From the NCBI RefSeq assembly GCF_003234185.1, contig NZ_QKSM01000007.1, positions 86,795-150,794 of the forward strand: 64,000 nt of DNA. Reading direction: 5' to 3'. This DNA is from Curtobacterium sp. MCSS17_008 (GTDB taxonomy: Bacteria > Actinomycetota > Actinomycetes > Actinomycetales > Microbacteriaceae). Shown piece after piece: positions 43,163 to 53,262 of this stretch (position 1 is its first letter; each line of letters begins with the position of its first letter). The notes below the pieces were generated by a model. That model made no database searches. It was not told the origin of the DNA and saw only the letters and a list, made by a program, of their open reading frames with translations. Made by a program: the position numbers and the translations under genes.

Positions 43163-44518
43163 GTGACCTCTCAGAACGTTGCTCGCGGGACCCAGCAGCA
43201 CCACACCGCGAACTCGTCCACACCGGTCGCCCAGCGCACGTACGTGCTCGACACCTCGGTGCTCCTCAGCGATCCGCGGGCGCTGTTCCGCTTCGCCGAA
43301 CACGCGGTGGTCCTGCCCGTCGTGGTCGTCAGCGAGCTCGAGGCGAAGCGCAACGACCCGGAGATCGGGTACTTCGCGCGCCAGGCGCTGCGGCTGCTCG
43401 ACGAGCTGCGCATCGAGCACGAGCGACTCGACTTCCCGATCGCGCTCGAGGACGGCGGCTCCTTCCGGGTCGAGCTGAACCACTCGAACCAGTCCGTGCT
43501 GCCGTCCGGGCTGCAGCTCGGCGACAACGACTCCCGGATCCTCGCGGTCGCGTCGAACCTCGCGAACGACGGGCTCGACGTCGTCGTCGTGTCGAAGGAC
43601 CTGCCGCTCCGCGTGAAGGCCTCGTCGATCGGCATGGCGGCGGAGGAGTACCGCGCCGAGCTCGCGGTGGACTCCGGCTACACGGGCATCGCCGACCTGC
43701 AGGTGTCCGGCGAGCAGATGAGCGAGCTGTACGAGCGCGAGGAGATCGCGTCGTCGCGACTGGAGGGCGTGCCGGTCAACACAGGGGTCGTCATCCACTC
43801 CGAGCGGGGGTCGGCCCTCGGCCGCGTGCACGAGGCCGGCGCGGTCTCGCTGGTGCGCGGCGACCGCGAGGTCTTCGGCCTGCGCGGACGCTCCGCCGAG
43901 CAGCGCCTCGCGATCGACGCGCTGCTCGACCCGGAGATCGGCATCGTGTCCCTTGGTGGGTCTGCCGGCACGGGCAAGTCGGCGCTCGCCCTGTGCGCCG
44001 GGCTCGAGGCCGTCCTCGAACGCCAGCAGCACAAGAAGATCATGGTGTTCCGGCCGCTGTACGCCGTCGGCGGCCAGGAGCTCGGGTACCTGCCGGGCGA
44101 CGCCGCCGAGAAGATGAACCCGTGGGCGCAGGCGGTCTTCGACACCCTCGGTGCGCTCGTGTCGGACAACGTCCTCGACGAGGTCGTCGAGCGCGGCATG
44201 CTCGAGGTCCTGCCCCTCACGCACATCCGCGGGCGCTCGCTGCACGACGCCTTCGTGATCGTCGACGAGGCGCAGTCCCTCGAACGGAACGTCCTGCTCA
44301 CGATGCTGTCGCGCATCGGACAGAACTCGCGCGTGGTCCTCACGCACGACGTGGCACAGCGGGACAACCTGCGGGTCGGTCGACACGACGGCATCGCCTC
44401 GGTGATCGAGCGGCTGAAGGGACACCCGCTGTTCGCGCACGTGACGCTGACGCGCTCCGAGCGGTCGGCGATCGCGGCGCTCGTCACGGAGCTGCTGGAC
44501 TCGCCCGACCTCGGCTGA
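43163..44518 (+). CDS. phoH2: PhoH family protein with N-terminal PIN domain
   Basis: 451 residues. N-terminal PIN nuclease domain ('[14 protein letters not shown]', Asp30; '[11 protein letters not shown]' further on) fused to a PhoH ATPase: Walker A '[13 protein letters not shown]' (Lys272), Walker B 'VIVDEAQ' (368-371). The PIN-PhoH fusion acts as an RNA helicase/ribonuclease in mycobacteria. GGAG precedes the GTG at 43163. The 256 bp upstream (42907-43162) hold no gene; a GC-rich run is followed by TAGCTT at 43041-43046, a possible -10. Confidence 0.93.
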   Translation: MTSQNVARGTQQHHTANSSTPVAQRTYVLDTSVLLSDPRALFRFAEHAVVLPVVVVSELEAKRNDPEIGYFARQALRLLDELRIEHERLDFPIALEDGGSFRVELNHSNQSVLPSGLQLGDNDSRILAVASNLANDGLDVVVVSKDLPLRVKASSIGMAAEEYRAELAVDSGYTGIADLQVSGEQMSELYEREEIASSRLEGVPVNTGVVIHSERGSALGRVHEAGAVSLVRGDREVFGLRGRSAEQRLAIDALLDPEIGIVSLGGSAGTGKSALALCAGLEAVLERQQHKKIMVFRPLYAVGGQELGYLPGDAAEKMNPWAQAVFDTLGALVSDNVLDEVVERGMLEVLPLTHIRGRSLHDAFVIVDEAQSLERNVLLTMLSRIGQNSRVVLTHDVAQRDNLRVGRHDGIASVIERLKGHPLFAHVTLTRSERSAIAALVTELLDSPDLG

Positions 44519-44559
44519 CGGGCGCGGGGCGCGGCGCGCGGCACCGAGTCTCGGTCTGA

Positions 44560-44597
44560 GCGACACTTCTCGCGCCGGTCGGCGCGAGAAGTGTCGC
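44560..44597. terminator. Terminator after phoH2, flanked by 9-bp direct repeats
   Basis: 17-bp perfect arms 44560-44576 (GCGACACTTCTCGCGCC) and 44581-44597 over GGTC. The sequence GAGTCTCGG stands on both sides (44546-44554 and 44605-44613). Confidence 0.85.
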
Positions 44598-44637
44598 TGG
44601 CCGCGAGTCTCGGACCAGGCGGCGGACGCGACCAGGC

Positions 44638-44685
44638 GACGGACGGGAGGCGCGGTGCCAGCCGGCACCGCGCCTCCCGTCCGTC
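44638..44685. repeat. GGACGGGAGGC-arm hairpin after fum
   Basis: 22-bp perfect arms 44638-44659 and 44664-44685 over AGCC. It ends 15 bp from the fum stop codon and is convergent with phoH2, so it may end fum transcription. Same arm core as the copies at 4907, 12295 and 40035. Confidence 0.9.
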
Positions 44686-44700
44686 AGTGGGTCGCGTGCG

Positions 44701-46143
44701 TCAGTTCGGGTGGGTCATGCGCAGCACGTCCAGCGCGCTGTCCAGCTGCTCCTCGGTGACCTCGCCGCGCTCGACGTGACCGAGGGCGACGACCGCCTCG
44801 CGCACGGTGATGCCCTCCGCGACCGCGACCTTCGCGACCTTGGCGGCGGCCTCGTACCCGATCACCCGGTTCAGCGGCGTCACGATCGACGGCGACGACT
44901 CGGCGAACGCGCGGGCGCGCTCGAGGTTCGCCTGCAGCCCGTCGATGGTCTTGTCGGCGAGCACCCGCGAGCTGTTCGCCAGCAGGCGGATCGACTCGAG
45001 CAGCGCCGTGCCCATCACCGGGATCGCGACGTTCAGCTCGAACGCGCCGGAGGCGCCGGCCCACGCGACCGTGGCGTCGTTGCCGATGACCCGTGCGGCG
45101 ACCATCAGGGTGGCCTCGGGGATCACCGGGTTGACCTTGCCGGGCATGATCGACGAACCGGGCTGCAGGTCGGGGATGTGGAGTTCGCCGAGCCCGGTGT
45201 TCGGCCCGGACCCCATCCAGCGGAGGTCGTTGTTGATCTTCGTCAGGCTGACGGCGATGACCTTGAGCGCTCCCGACGCCTCGACGAGGGCGTCACGCGC
45301 GCCCTGGGCCTCGAAGTGGTCGAGCGCCTCGGTGACCGGGAGCCCGGTGTCCTCGGCCAGCCGGGCGATGACCTGCTGCGGGAAGCCCTTCGGCGTGTTG
45401 ATGCCGGTGCCGACCGCGGTGCCGCCGAGCGGGACCTCCGCGACACGGGGGAGCGTCGCCTGCACGCGCTCGATGCCGAGCCGGACCTGGCGCGCGTAGC
45501 CGCCGAACTCCTGGCCGAGCGTGACCGGGGTGGCGTCCATCAGGTGCGTGCGGCCGGACTTCACGGCGTCGGCCCAGAGCGTCGCCTTGGCCTCGAGTGA
45601 CTCGGCGAGGTGCTCGAGTGCGGGCACGAGGGTGCGGATGAGGGCCTCGGTGACGGCGACGTGCACCGACGTCGGGAAGACGTCGTTCGACGACTGCGAC
45701 GCGTTGACGTGGTCGTTCGGGTGGACGTCCGTGCCGGCGATGCGGGTCGCCAGGGTCGCCAGGACCTCGTTCATGTTCATGTTCGACGAGGTACCGCTGC
45801 CGGTCTGGTACACGTCGACCGGGAACTGGTCGTGGTGCTCGCCGCCGATGATCGTGTCCGCTGCCTGCGCGATCGCGTCGGCGATCGCCGGGTCGACGAT
45901 GCCGAGGGAGCCGTTCACGACGGCCGCCGCCCGCTTGATCCGTGCGAGGGCGACGATCTGCGCCGGCTCGAGCCCGCTGCCCGAGATCGGGAAGTTCTCG
46001 ACGGCGCGCTGCGTCTGGGCGCGGTACAGGGCGTCCACCGGGACCCGGACCTCGCCCATGGTGTCGTGCTCGATGCGGAAGCCGTCGCCGCCCGCCGCGG
46101 TCTGGTCGGTCGCGTCCTGCGTGGGCTCGGTGGTGTGGGTCAC
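44701..46143 (-). CDS. fumC: Class II fumarate hydratase
   Basis: 480 residues. Hydrates fumarate to L-malate in the TCA cycle. Motifs: '[19 protein letters not shown]', '[18 protein letters not shown]', '[17 protein letters not shown]' (catalytic His), and the superfamily signature '[11 protein letters not shown]'. GTG at 46143 has AGGAAGGACC upstream; the frame continues further back but is not coding. The first 20 residues are an unconserved Thr/Gln-rich leader. Last gene of the xseA-xseB-DUF4245-carbonic anhydrase-fum row. Confidence 0.96.
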   Translation of the reverse strand: MTHTTEPTQDATDQTAAGGDGFRIEHDTMGEVRVPVDALYRAQTQRAVENFPISGSGLEPAQIVALARIKRAAAVVNGSLGIVDPAIADAIAQAADTIIGGEHHDQFPVDVYQTGSGTSSNMNMNEVLATLATRIAGTDVHPNDHVNASQSSNDVFPTSVHVAVTEALIRTLVPALEHLAESLEAKATLWADAVKSGRTHLMDATPVTLGQEFGGYARQVRLGIERVQATLPRVAEVPLGGTAVGTGINTPKGFPQQVIARLAEDTGLPVTEALDHFEAQGARDALVEASGALKVIAVSLTKINNDLRWMGSGPNTGLGELHIPDLQPGSSIMPGKVNPVIPEATLMVAARVIGNDATVAWAGASGAFELNVAIPVMGTALLESIRLLANSSRVLADKTIDGLQANLERARAFAESSPSIVTPLNRVIGYEAAAKVAKVAVAEGITVREAVVALGHVERGEVTEEQLDSALDVLRMTHPN

Positions 46144-46235
46144 GTCGTCGTGGTCCTTCCTGTGGTGCGCGGCCGGAGCGGTCGCCCCGGTGTCTAGGGT
46201 GCCCGGTGGTCTCCGGGTCACGCCGTGGGGACCGG

Positions 46236-46850
46236 TCAGGCCTGGCCCACGACGGTGTCGATGGTGACCTCGCCCGTGGTGAGGTCGTAGGTCGCCCCGA
46301 CGACGGCCAGGGTACCCTCGGCGATCGCGTCGGAGACGGCGCCGGAGCGCTCGATCACCTGGCGGAGCGTCGCCTCGAGGTGGGCGGCCCCGACCGACTC
46401 CTGGGGCAGGTCGGCGTCCGTCGCGCGGACCTGCTCGACGCTCGGTGCGATCGCGTCGACGAGGGCCTGCAGGTGCGGCGCGGGCACGGGCTCCCCGGAG
46501 CGCGCTGCGGCGACGGCACCGCACGCGGTGTGGCGGAGGACGACGACGAGCGGCGTCCCGAGGGCGACGACCGCGAACTCGATCGACCCGAGCACGACGT
46601 CGTCCACGATCTGTCCCGCGTTGCGGATCGCGAACAGGTCACCGATGCCGGCGTCGAAGACGTGCTCGAACGGCACGCGGGAGTCCGAGCAGCCGAGCAC
46701 AGTCGCGAACGGCGCCTGCGAGCCGGTGAGCTCCCCGCGGCGGTCCGGGTCGATCCTGCCCGTGCGGCGCTTGTCGGCGGCGAAGCGCGCGTTGCCCTCG
46801 ACGAGCAGGCGGAGGGCGTCGGACGGGGTGGAGGCGGCGCGGTCGGGCAT
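46236..46850 (-). CDS. Beta-class carbonic anhydrase
   Basis: 204 residues. Interconverts CO2 and bicarbonate. Zinc ligands Cys54 (with the catalytic pair Asp56-Arg58 in 'CSDSR'), His107 and Cys110 ('RHTACGAV'). GAGGAAG precedes the ATG. Starts 36 bp after the DUF4245 stop and ends 92 bp before fum, consistent with one transcript. Its placement beside fum may serve bicarbonate supply for anaplerosis (inference). Confidence 0.94.
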   Translation of the reverse strand: MPDRAASTPSDALRLLVEGNARFAADKRRTGRIDPDRRGELTGSQAPFATVLGCSDSRVPFEHVFDAGIGDLFAIRNAGQIVDDVVLGSIEFAVVALGTPLVVVLRHTACGAVAAARSGEPVPAPHLQALVDAIAPSVEQVRATDADLPQESVGAAHLEATLRQVIERSGAVSDAIAEGTLAVVGATYDLTTGEVTIDTVVGQA

Positions 46851-46886
46851 GGTCTTCCTCGTGCTTCGGGTTCGGTCGGGGCGGGG

Positions 46887-47522
46887 TCAGTTCGCGAACT
46901 GCTCGGTCACGGCCTTCGCGAGCGTCGTGAAGGACGCGTCGTCGGCGGTGCCGGACAGGACGATCGTGTTGCGGTCGAAGGTGCTGACGAGCGAGTACGC
47001 GTGGTTGCCCGCGTCCTTGCCCTCGTCGCGGCGGTCGTACACCGTCCACTCCGTGCCGTCGATGGTGCGGTCGCCCGTGGCCGGCTTCTGGTCGAGCTGG
47101 TTCGACACCCACGAGTCGTTCGCGTCGATGCCCTGCTGCAGACCGATGTACTGCCGGTCCGGGGTGACCAGGCCGACGGTCCAGACCTGGACGCCGTCGG
47201 ACGTCCGCTCCTGGAAGTCGGCACGGTTCGAGCTGAAGCCGTCCGGCAGGTCCGGGGCGGCGAGGGTCACACCGGGGACGTCCGCCTCGGCCGCGATCTG
47301 CTGGTAGTCGACCGTGCGGTCGACGGTCTGGTCGGGGCGGACCACGACGGCGACGAGGAACAGCACGATGCCGAGCGACGCGATGAGCGCGAGGACGAGG
47401 TTGAACGCGGTCTGGTGCTCACGGCGGGAACGGCGAGCGGCGTCCTTCCGCGCCCAGGTCTCCTCGGGGGTCTCCGGGCGACCGAGCTCGGCGACGATCG
47501 GGCGTCCGTCGGGATCGGTCAC
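46887..47522 (-). CDS. DUF4245 membrane-anchored protein
   Basis: 211 residues, function unknown. Cytoplasmic N-terminus with basic cluster, one membrane segment (about 43-63, '[23 protein letters not shown]'), then an extracytoplasmic domain with '[18 protein letters not shown]' and '[24 protein letters not shown]'. GTG at 47522 overlaps the xseB stop by 4 nt. The homologue sits in the same block in mycobacteria (Rv1100, from memory). Confidence 0.87.
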   Translation of the reverse strand: MTDPDGRPIVAELGRPETPEETWARKDAARRSRREHQTAFNLVLALIASLGIVLFLVAVVVRPDQTVDRTVDYQQIAAEADVPGVTLAAPDLPDGFSSNRADFQERTSDGVQVWTVGLVTPDRQYIGLQQGIDANDSWVSNQLDQKPATGDRTIDGTEWTVYDRRDEGKDAGNHAYSLVSTFDRNTIVLSGTADDASFTTLAKAVTEQFAN

Positions 47523-47773
47523 CGGGCGCCCCCGTCCTGGTCCCCGGCCCCTGCCGATGCGGCGCGCGCGGCGTCGAGCCGGGCACGGGCGCCGACGAGC
47601 CACTCCTCGCAGCGGGCGGCGAGCGACTCGCCCCGTTCCCAGAGGGTCAGCGACCGCTCGAGCGTGGCGGATCCCTGCTCGAGCTCGGCGACGACGCGCA
47701 CGAGTTCGTCGCGCGCGGCCTCGTAGCTCAACGACTCGACGTCGGACGGCACGGGTTCCTGCTGGGTCGACAC
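47519..47773 (-). CDS. xseB: Exodeoxyribonuclease VII small subunit
   Basis: 84 residues. Family pattern '[45 protein letters not shown]', two helices that bind the large subunit. GTG start. TAGGAT (minus strand of 47780-47785) ends 6 nt before it, so xseB may have its own leaderless promoter in addition to read-through from xseA 65 bp upstream. Confidence 0.95.
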   Translation of the reverse strand: MSTQQEPVPSDVESLSYEAARDELVRVVAELEQGSATLERSLTLWERGESLAARCEEWLVGARARLDAARAASAGAGDQDGGAR

Positions 47774-47838
47774 CCCTCGATCCTACCGAGCACCCTCCGA
47801 CGCGGCGTACCGCGCCCGGCTCCTGTGGAGGGCGGGGG

Positions 47839-49080
47839 TCAGGCCCCCGAGCCGTCCGGACCCGGCCCGTCCGGTTCGAGCGTGCCGGTCGCGGTGCCCG
47901 CGCCGAGCGTGACGTGCACCGGGGTCGCGCCGTCCAGGTCGTCGGAGCCGCGGACGACCCCGCCGTCGGCGGTCTGCACGATCGCGTACCCGCGACGCAG
48001 GGTGTCCCGCGGCGACAGCGCCCGGAGCCGCGCGGTCAGGTGACCGACGTCGGCGTGCGACCGCTCGAGCCGGCGGTCGAGGAGTTCCCGAGCGCGGGAG
48101 AGGTCGCGCGCCACCTCCTCCGCCCGGGTGTCGACGAGCCACGCGGTCGACGCCAGCGCCGGCCGGGAGCGCAGTGCGGCGATCCGGTCGGCCTCGACCG
48201 ACAGCACGTGCGACAGCCGGAGCCCCAGCCGGGCGCGGGCCTGCCGCACGTTCGCCAGTTCCTCGGCCACGTCCGGCACCACGCGCTTGGCCGCGTCGGT
48301 CGGGGTCGAGGCGCGCAGGTCGGCGACCTCGTCGAGGATCGGCCGGTCGGCCTCGTGCCCGATGGCCGAGACGATCGGGGTGGTGGCGGCAGCGGCGGTG
48401 CGCACGAGGCCCTCGTCGCTGAAGCCGAGCAGGTTCTGGAAGTCGCCGCCGCCCCGGGCGACGATGATGACGTCGACGGTGGGGTCCGCGTCGAGCTCGG
48501 CGATCGCCGCGGTGACCTCGCCCACGGCGCGCTCGCCCTGCACCGCGGTGTGCACCGTCCGGAACTCCACCTGCGGCCACCGCAGCTGCGCGTTCCGCTT
48601 GACGTCCTTCTCGGCGTCGGAGTCCTTGCCGGTGATCAGCCCGATCCGGTGCGGCAGGAACGGCAGGCGCCTCTTGCGGGACGGGTCGAACAGGCCCTCC
48701 TCCGCCAGCGTCCGTCGGAGTCGTTCGAGGCGTTCGAGCAGGTCGCCGAGGCCGACGTGCTTCATCTCGACGACCTGCATCGTCAGCGAGCCGCCCTTCA
48801 CCCAGTAGTTCGGCTTGACGGCCGCGACCACCCGGTCGCCCTGCTTGAGGTCCGCCGGCACCCGGGAGCGCACGCTCGACCAGATCGAGAACGACACCGT
48901 CGCGTCGACCTCGACGTCCTTGAGCTTGCCGTAGACGTTGCCGCCGGCGACGTTCCACTGGGTGATCTCGCCCTCGACCCAGGCGGTGCCGAGCCGGTCG
49001 ATCCAGTCCCGGAGCTTCGCCCCGAGCAGCGCGACGGGCCACGGGTTGTCGGCCGTCGGGGGTCCCTGTTCGATCGCCAT
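47839..49080 (-). CDS. xseA: Exodeoxyribonuclease VII large subunit
   Basis: 413 residues. Degrades single-stranded DNA together with XseB. N-terminal OB fold ('[35 protein letters not shown]'), then the catalytic core '[15 protein letters not shown]', '[28 protein letters not shown]', '[30 protein letters not shown]', and a C-terminal coiled coil. ATG at 49080 has AGGAGGAGC directly before it. Confidence 0.96.
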   Translation of the reverse strand: MAIEQGPPTADNPWPVALLGAKLRDWIDRLGTAWVEGEITQWNVAGGNVYGKLKDVEVDATVSFSIWSSVRSRVPADLKQGDRVVAAVKPNYWVKGGSLTMQVVEMKHVGLGDLLERLERLRRTLAEEGLFDPSRKRRLPFLPHRIGLITGKDSDAEKDVKRNAQLRWPQVEFRTVHTAVQGERAVGEVTAAIAELDADPTVDVIIVARGGGDFQNLLGFSDEGLVRTAAAATTPIVSAIGHEADRPILDEVADLRASTPTDAAKRVVPDVAEELANVRQARARLGLRLSHVLSVEADRIAALRSRPALASTAWLVDTRAEEVARDLSRARELLDRRLERSHADVGHLTARLRALSPRDTLRRGYAIVQTADGGVVRGSDDLDGATPVHVTLGAGTATGTLEPDGPGPDGSGA

Positions 49081-49180
49081 GCGCTCCTCCTGGTGGTGCC
49101 GTCCAATCCTGCCGGACGCCGGCGACACCCGCGCACGACGCCCCCAGGTCCCGCGCCGCGCGCCCGCCTATCATCGAGGC

Positions 49181-50245
49181 GTGACGATCACCAACGGGCA
49201 CACGGTCCCGCTCGCGCCGCCCCGGGTGCACGCTCTGCGCGGCCGACTGCGGGACGAGCCGGTCGCCGGGACGAAGAAGGTCCTGCTCGCCGCGCCCCGC
49301 GGGTACTGCGCCGGGGTGGACCGCGCGGTCGTCGCCGTCGAGAAGGCACTCGAGCAGTACGGCGAGCCCGTTTACGTCCGGAAACAGATCGTGCACAACG
49401 TCCACGTCGTCTCGACCCTCGAGCAGCGCGGCGCGGTCTTCGTCGACGACGTCGCCGAGGTCCCGCGCGGTGCGCACGTCGTCTTCAGCGCCCACGGCGT
49501 CTCGCCCGCGGTCGTCGCCGGTGCCGCGGACCGCGACCTGCACGCGATCGACGCGACCTGCCCCCTCGTCACGAAGGTCCACCGCGAGGCCACCCGCTTC
49601 GCGAAGGCGGACCGCACGATCGTCCTCATCGGGCACGCCGGGCACGAGGAGGTCGAGGGCACCATGGGCCACGCCCCCGAACGCACGATCCTCGTGAACG
49701 GGCCGGAGGACGTCGCCGCGCTCGAGGTCGCCGACCCCGACAACCTCGTCTGGCTCTCGCAGACCACGCTGAGCGTCGACGAGACGATGGAGACCGTCCG
49801 GCTGCTGCGTGAGAAGTACCCGTCGATCGAGAACCCGCCGTCGGACGACATCTGCTACGCCACCCAGAACCGCCAGGTCGCGGTGAAGAAGGTCGCCCCC
49901 GCGGCCGACCTCGTGATCGTGGTCGGGTCCGCCAACTCGTCGAACAGCGTCCGCCTGGTCGAGGTCGCCCTCGAGCACGGTGCGAAGGCGGCCCACCGCG
50001 TGGACTACGCCGAGGAGATCCGCCAGGACTGGCTCGACGGTGTCCGGACGGTCGGCGTGACGAGCGGTGCCTCCGTGCCGGAGGAACTCGTCACCGAGGT
50101 GCTCGAACAGCTCGCGGACGCCGGGTACGGCACCGTGGAGGAGGTCGTGACCGCGCACGAGGACCTCATGTTCTCGCTCCCGAAGGAGCTCCGCACCGAC
50201 GCGTCGGGCAACCCGACGCGCGCGCTCGGCGGGCGTCGCTCGTGA
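49181..50245 (+). CDS. ispH: 4-hydroxy-3-methylbut-2-enyl diphosphate reductase
   Basis: 354 residues. Last enzyme of the MEP pathway, making IPP and DMAPP. Three Fe-S cluster cysteines: Cys43 ('[12 protein letters not shown]'), Cys127 ('DATCPLV') and Cys225 ('[11 protein letters not shown]'). GTG at 49181 lies 6 nt after TATCAT (49169-49174). An N-terminal extension of about 30 residues precedes the conserved core. The next gene overlaps by 4 nt. Confidence 0.96.
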   Translation: MTITNGHTVPLAPPRVHALRGRLRDEPVAGTKKVLLAAPRGYCAGVDRAVVAVEKALEQYGEPVYVRKQIVHNVHVVSTLEQRGAVFVDDVAEVPRGAHVVFSAHGVSPAVVAGAADRDLHAIDATCPLVTKVHREATRFAKADRTIVLIGHAGHEEVEGTMGHAPERTILVNGPEDVAALEVADPDNLVWLSQTTLSVDETMETVRLLREKYPSIENPPSDDICYATQNRQVAVKKVAPAADLVIVVGSANSSNSVRLVEVALEHGAKAAHRVDYAEEIRQDWLDGVRTVGVTSGASVPEELVTEVLEQLADAGYGTVEEVVTAHEDLMFSLPKELRTDASGNPTRALGGRRS

Positions 50246-50952
50246 GCGGCCCGCGCGGCGACTGGTCGTCGGCTCCGGTCCGCGAGCCGGGTCACGTCGA
50301 CGACACGGCGCTCGGCCGGGAGGTACGCCACACCTCCGGCACACCGGCCGCCGGTGGTGCGGTCGGCCGGGTCCACGGCACGCCGGCGCCGGAGTACGGC
50401 GAGTACGCACCGGACGGCTGGGTGAACCCCGTGCTCGTCGAGCAGGAGCGGCGGGAGGCCGAGGAACGCGAGCGCGCAGCCCGTGCCGAACCGACGCCGT
50501 CGCCGCGCGCCACCCCGGGACGGGTCCACGGGCAGCGGCAGGACGGTCGGACCACCGGGACGGCGCTGCCCACCAGCCGGTACGGCGCGTCGCAGTTCGA
50601 CTTCGTGATGACGGTCGGACTGCTGGCGTTCGGCCTGTTCTCGGTCGTGCAGGCCCTCGCCGTCACCGAGGTCGCCTCGGCCGTCCGTCAGGCCTTCGAG
50701 CAGCAGGGCCTGCAGCTGTCCGACCCGGGCGCCCTGTCCACCGCGGCCGTCGTCGGCGCGATCAGCAGCGTCGTCGTCTTCGCGCTCGTCGCCTGGTGGT
50801 CGCTGCGGCGGTTGCGCGCCCGGAGGTGGACCTTCTGGGTGCCGCTGCTCGGCGGGGCCGTCGCGTCGCTCATCAGCCTCGTCGCCTTCGTCGTGGTGAT
50901 GTTCCAGGACCCGGGCTTCATGCAGGCCCTGCTGCAGCAGTCCGGCGCCTGA
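50242..50952 (+). CDS. Membrane protein coupled to ispH (possibly DUF6264)
   Basis: 236 residues. A long hydrophilic N-terminal part (about 1-115, Gly/Arg/Glu-rich with '[26 protein letters not shown]'), then three membrane segments (about 122-142, 165-186, 195-219). GTG overlaps the ispH stop. The family assignment is tentative; function unknown. It ends 15 bp before the convergent low-GC gene, so the islet begins immediately after it. Confidence 0.8.
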   Translation: MSGPRGDWSSAPVREPGHVDDTALGREVRHTSGTPAAGGAVGRVHGTPAPEYGEYAPDGWVNPVLVEQERREAEERERAARAEPTPSPRATPGRVHGQRQDGRTTGTALPTSRYGASQFDFVMTVGLLAFGLFSVVQALAVTEVASAVRQAFEQQGLQLSDPGALSTAAVVGAISSVVVFALVAWWSLRRLRARRWTFWVPLLGGAVASLISLVAFVVVMFQDPGFMQALLQQSGA

Positions 50953-50967
50953 GCGGCCGGCTGCTGC

Positions 50968-51807
50968 TCAGAATGGCATGTCGTCAGGATCGTTCTGTAT
51001 CTGCCATCTAGTCACCGGCAAAGTCTTCATCATGTCGCGACGCACCACTTGCTCGACCCAGTTGTCATGGTCAATGCTCGTCGCATCCGTTACGAGCATG
51101 TCGACATCCTCGTCCACTACATTGCCGTTTGTTACAACGCGCTGCACGAATGCGCGCAAAGCGTGGGTGTCTGCTGCGTTGCTTCCGCCGTTTCTCATTG
51201 AGGTATAAGTTCGGCGGGTCGTCTGGCGAAGTTCCTGCAGCATGCTGATGATCTCAGCCTGGGTACGATCCTCTGGATCGTCGCTACCTTTCAGGTTCGC
51301 CATGTCGATGGCGAAGGTGAGAGGCGTATCTACGGCTCTTTCTCCACTCATCAGCGCGGCAATTTGTTTCCTCAGCTCCTCGCGAGCGTCCGCCACGCTG
51401 TCGAGGTCGCGATGATCCAGCATTACTGTCCGCTGGTCGGCGACGTCGAAAGGAAGTTTGTCATCGCCAGCGAGGATTTGGACGAAAGGTTTCTTCAAGG
51501 CATGACGGAGTGCTAGCTCGTAGTAGACATTCGGGTTGCTTTCTGTTAGATCTGCAATCACAAGGTCATCGTTCACAATATGTTCGATGATCTGTCGAGT
51601 GATTTGCCCTGATTCGGATATTTTGTCCGCGCGTAGCGGGGTTGCATATCCCAGCGCGGTGACGACCGGCGTGATCACATGGCGGAGGAGCTGGTCCGAC
51701 CGCTTTCGTGTGTCGGATTGAACGGCGCCAATGGGTGCCACAACGAAACACGACGGGCGTACTTCAGATTTCGCAACTTGCGCTGGCCTCGGGGAATCAT
51801 CGCTCAC
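50968..51807 (-). CDS. TIR-like/nucleoside deoxyribosyltransferase-like protein, orphan defence candidate
   Basis: 279 residues; base composition is visibly less GC-rich than the genes around it, with A/T-ending codons. The N-terminal 130 residues show the pattern 'SCFVVAPIGAVQSDTRKRSDQLL', then 'IVNDDLVIADLTESNPNVYYELALRHALKKPFVQI' (Asp86, Glu97). The ADLT...NPNVYYELALRHA signature belongs to the Rossmann-like group uniting nucleoside 2-deoxyribosyltransferases and TIR-like NADases, in which this Glu is catalytic; relatives occur as effectors in antiphage systems and retrons. Residues about 150-279 form a helical domain I do not recognise. GTG at 51807 is 6 nt after the -10 box. No partner gene is adjacent. 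Activity is inference. Confidence 0.78.
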   Translation of the reverse strand: MSDDSPRPAQVAKSEVRPSCFVVAPIGAVQSDTRKRSDQLLRHVITPVVTALGYATPLRADKISESGQITRQIIEHIVNDDLVIADLTESNPNVYYELALRHALKKPFVQILAGDDKLPFDVADQRTVMLDHRDLDSVADAREELRKQIAALMSGERAVDTPLTFAIDMANLKGSDDPEDRTQAEIISMLQELRQTTRRTYTSMRNGGSNAADTHALRAFVQRVVTNGNVVDEDVDMLVTDATSIDHDNWVEQVVRRDMMKTLPVTRWQIQNDPDDMPF

Positions 51808-51813
51808 TTGCTA

Positions 51814-51842
51814 TTTCTACCGAGTGCGAGTGGCAGGTGCAA
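51814..51842 (-). promoter_or_regulatory. Promoter of the TIR-like gene
   Basis: On the minus strand TTGCAC (51837-51842) and TAGAAA (51814-51819) are separated by 17 bp, a better two-box promoter than most in this window. The -10 ends 6 nt before the GTG, so the message is probably leaderless. Confidence 0.65.
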
Positions 51843-51899
51843 CCCTGGTGTTACAAAGTCTGCATTTGGCTTGAGTAGGCGCCCGTTCGGCCGGGCCGG

Positions 51900-53156
51900 T
51901 TAGTCGGCCAGGAAGGCCGCGACGGCGCCGTGCAGGGCAGCGAGGTCGTCGACGTGCACGAGCTCGCGGACCGAGTGCATCGACAGCAGGCCGACGCCGA
52001 TGTCGATCGTCGGGATGCCGAGCCGCGTCGCCGCGATCGGTCCGATCGTCGAACCGCCGGGGATCGTGTTCACGTTGACGAACGGCTGCCAGGACACCCC
52101 GGCCGCGTCGCACGCGGCGGACCAGACGGCCTCGCCCTTCGCCTCGGTCATGTAGCGCTGGTTCGCGCTGATCTTCAGCAGCGGGCCCGCTCCCGGCCGC
52201 GGGCGGTTGGTCGGGTCGTGCTTCTCGGGCTGGTTCGGGTGCACCAGGTGCCCGGCGTCGCTCGAGAGCAGCCACGACGCCCGGAACGCGCGTGCGGCCT
52301 CGGAGCGGGTGGCACCGAGCCCCTCCTGCACGCGGCCGAGAACGTCCTCGAGGAAGGGGCCGCCGGCACCGGACGGCGTCGACGAACCGATCTCCTCGTG
52401 GTCGAACGCCGCGAACACCGGGATGTGGTCGCCGTCGGCCGGGGCGTCCACGATGCCGCGGAGCCCGGCGTGCACGCTCGTCAGGTTGTCCATGCGACCG
52501 GACGCGAGGAACTCGCGCTCGATGCCGATGCGCGCCGGGGCCTGCGTGTCCGCGAGGAACAGGTCCCACGACACCGCGTCGCCGACCCGACCGCGGAGCC
52601 ATGCGAGCACGTCAGAGCCCCCGGCGTCCGCGCCGACCCCGACGACCGGCAGCGTGTGGCGCTGCCGGTCGATCTCCTTGCCGTCGTTGACGCCCCGGTC
52701 GAGGTGGATCGCGAGGTTCGGGATCCGTGCGACCGCGTCGGTCGAGACGAGTCGGACCGTGCCGTCCGCGTCGACCACCCGCCCGGCGATGCGGAGGTCG
52801 CGGTCGAACCAGGTGGACAGGAGGGCACCGCCGTAGACCTCGACGTTGAGCTGCTCCCAGCCACCGACGCGCACGGTCGGGTTCGGCTTGATGCGGAACC
52901 CCGGGGAGTCGGTGTGGGCGCCGAGGATCCGGAACGGTGTGGTGGGGGTCGCCGACTCCGGGAGCCGCCAGGCGATGACGGCCCCGTCACGGACGACGAC
53001 GTAGGCGCCGGCGCCGGTCGGCCAGGCGTCGAGCTCCGACAGCTCGGTGAACCCCGCCGCGACGAGACGGTCCCGGGCCACCGCGGCCGCGTGGAACGCG
53101 GTGGGGGACTCGGTGACGTACTGGGCGAACGAGGAGGCGATGGCGTCGGCGGTCAC
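51900..53156 (-). CDS. M18 family aminopeptidase
   Basis: 418 residues. Zinc exopeptidase that removes acidic or neutral N-terminal residues. Metal motifs 'LGAHTDSPGFRIKPNP' (His81, Asp83), 'FAAFDHEEIGSSTPSGAGG' and 'MHSVRELVHVDD' (final His). 'FLASGRMDNLTSVHA' holds the bridging Asp. GTG start. It flanks the low-GC islet on the right; the region 51808-51899 between them is still AT-richer than normal. Confidence 0.93.
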   Translation of the reverse strand: MTADAIASSFAQYVTESPTAFHAAAVARDRLVAAGFTELSELDAWPTGAGAYVVVRDGAVIAWRLPESATPTTPFRILGAHTDSPGFRIKPNPTVRVGGWEQLNVEVYGGALLSTWFDRDLRIAGRVVDADGTVRLVSTDAVARIPNLAIHLDRGVNDGKEIDRQRHTLPVVGVGADAGGSDVLAWLRGRVGDAVSWDLFLADTQAPARIGIEREFLASGRMDNLTSVHAGLRGIVDAPADGDHIPVFAAFDHEEIGSSTPSGAGGPFLEDVLGRVQEGLGATRSEAARAFRASWLLSSDAGHLVHPNQPEKHDPTNRPRPGAGPLLKISANQRYMTEAKGEAVWSAACDAAGVSWQPFVNVNTIPGGSTIGPIAATRLGIPTIDIGVGLLSMHSVRELVHVDDLAALHGAVAAFLAD

Positions 53157-53193
53157 CGGACCATCGTGTCACGGGCGGTGGTGGTGACCGGAC

Positions 53194-53232
53194 GAGGAAC
53201 GGGGCGCGTCCGTCGGACGCGCCCCGTTCCTC
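53194..53232. terminator. Palindromic hairpin between aminopeptidase and aldolase genes
   Basis: 19-bp perfect arms 53194-53212 (GAGGAACGGGGCGCGTCCG) and 53214-53232 around a single base. It follows the fba stop by 31 bp on the minus strand and most likely ends fba transcription. Confidence 0.85.
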
Positions 53233-53262
53233 CCGGCCGGTGACCGCCGGTGTGCGACTGGA

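Noticed and set aside
44701..46524. Longer fumarase starting at 46524
   Set aside because: The extra 127 residues are an antisense-type shadow of the carbonic anhydrase gene; the GTG at 46143 has a good ribosome site.
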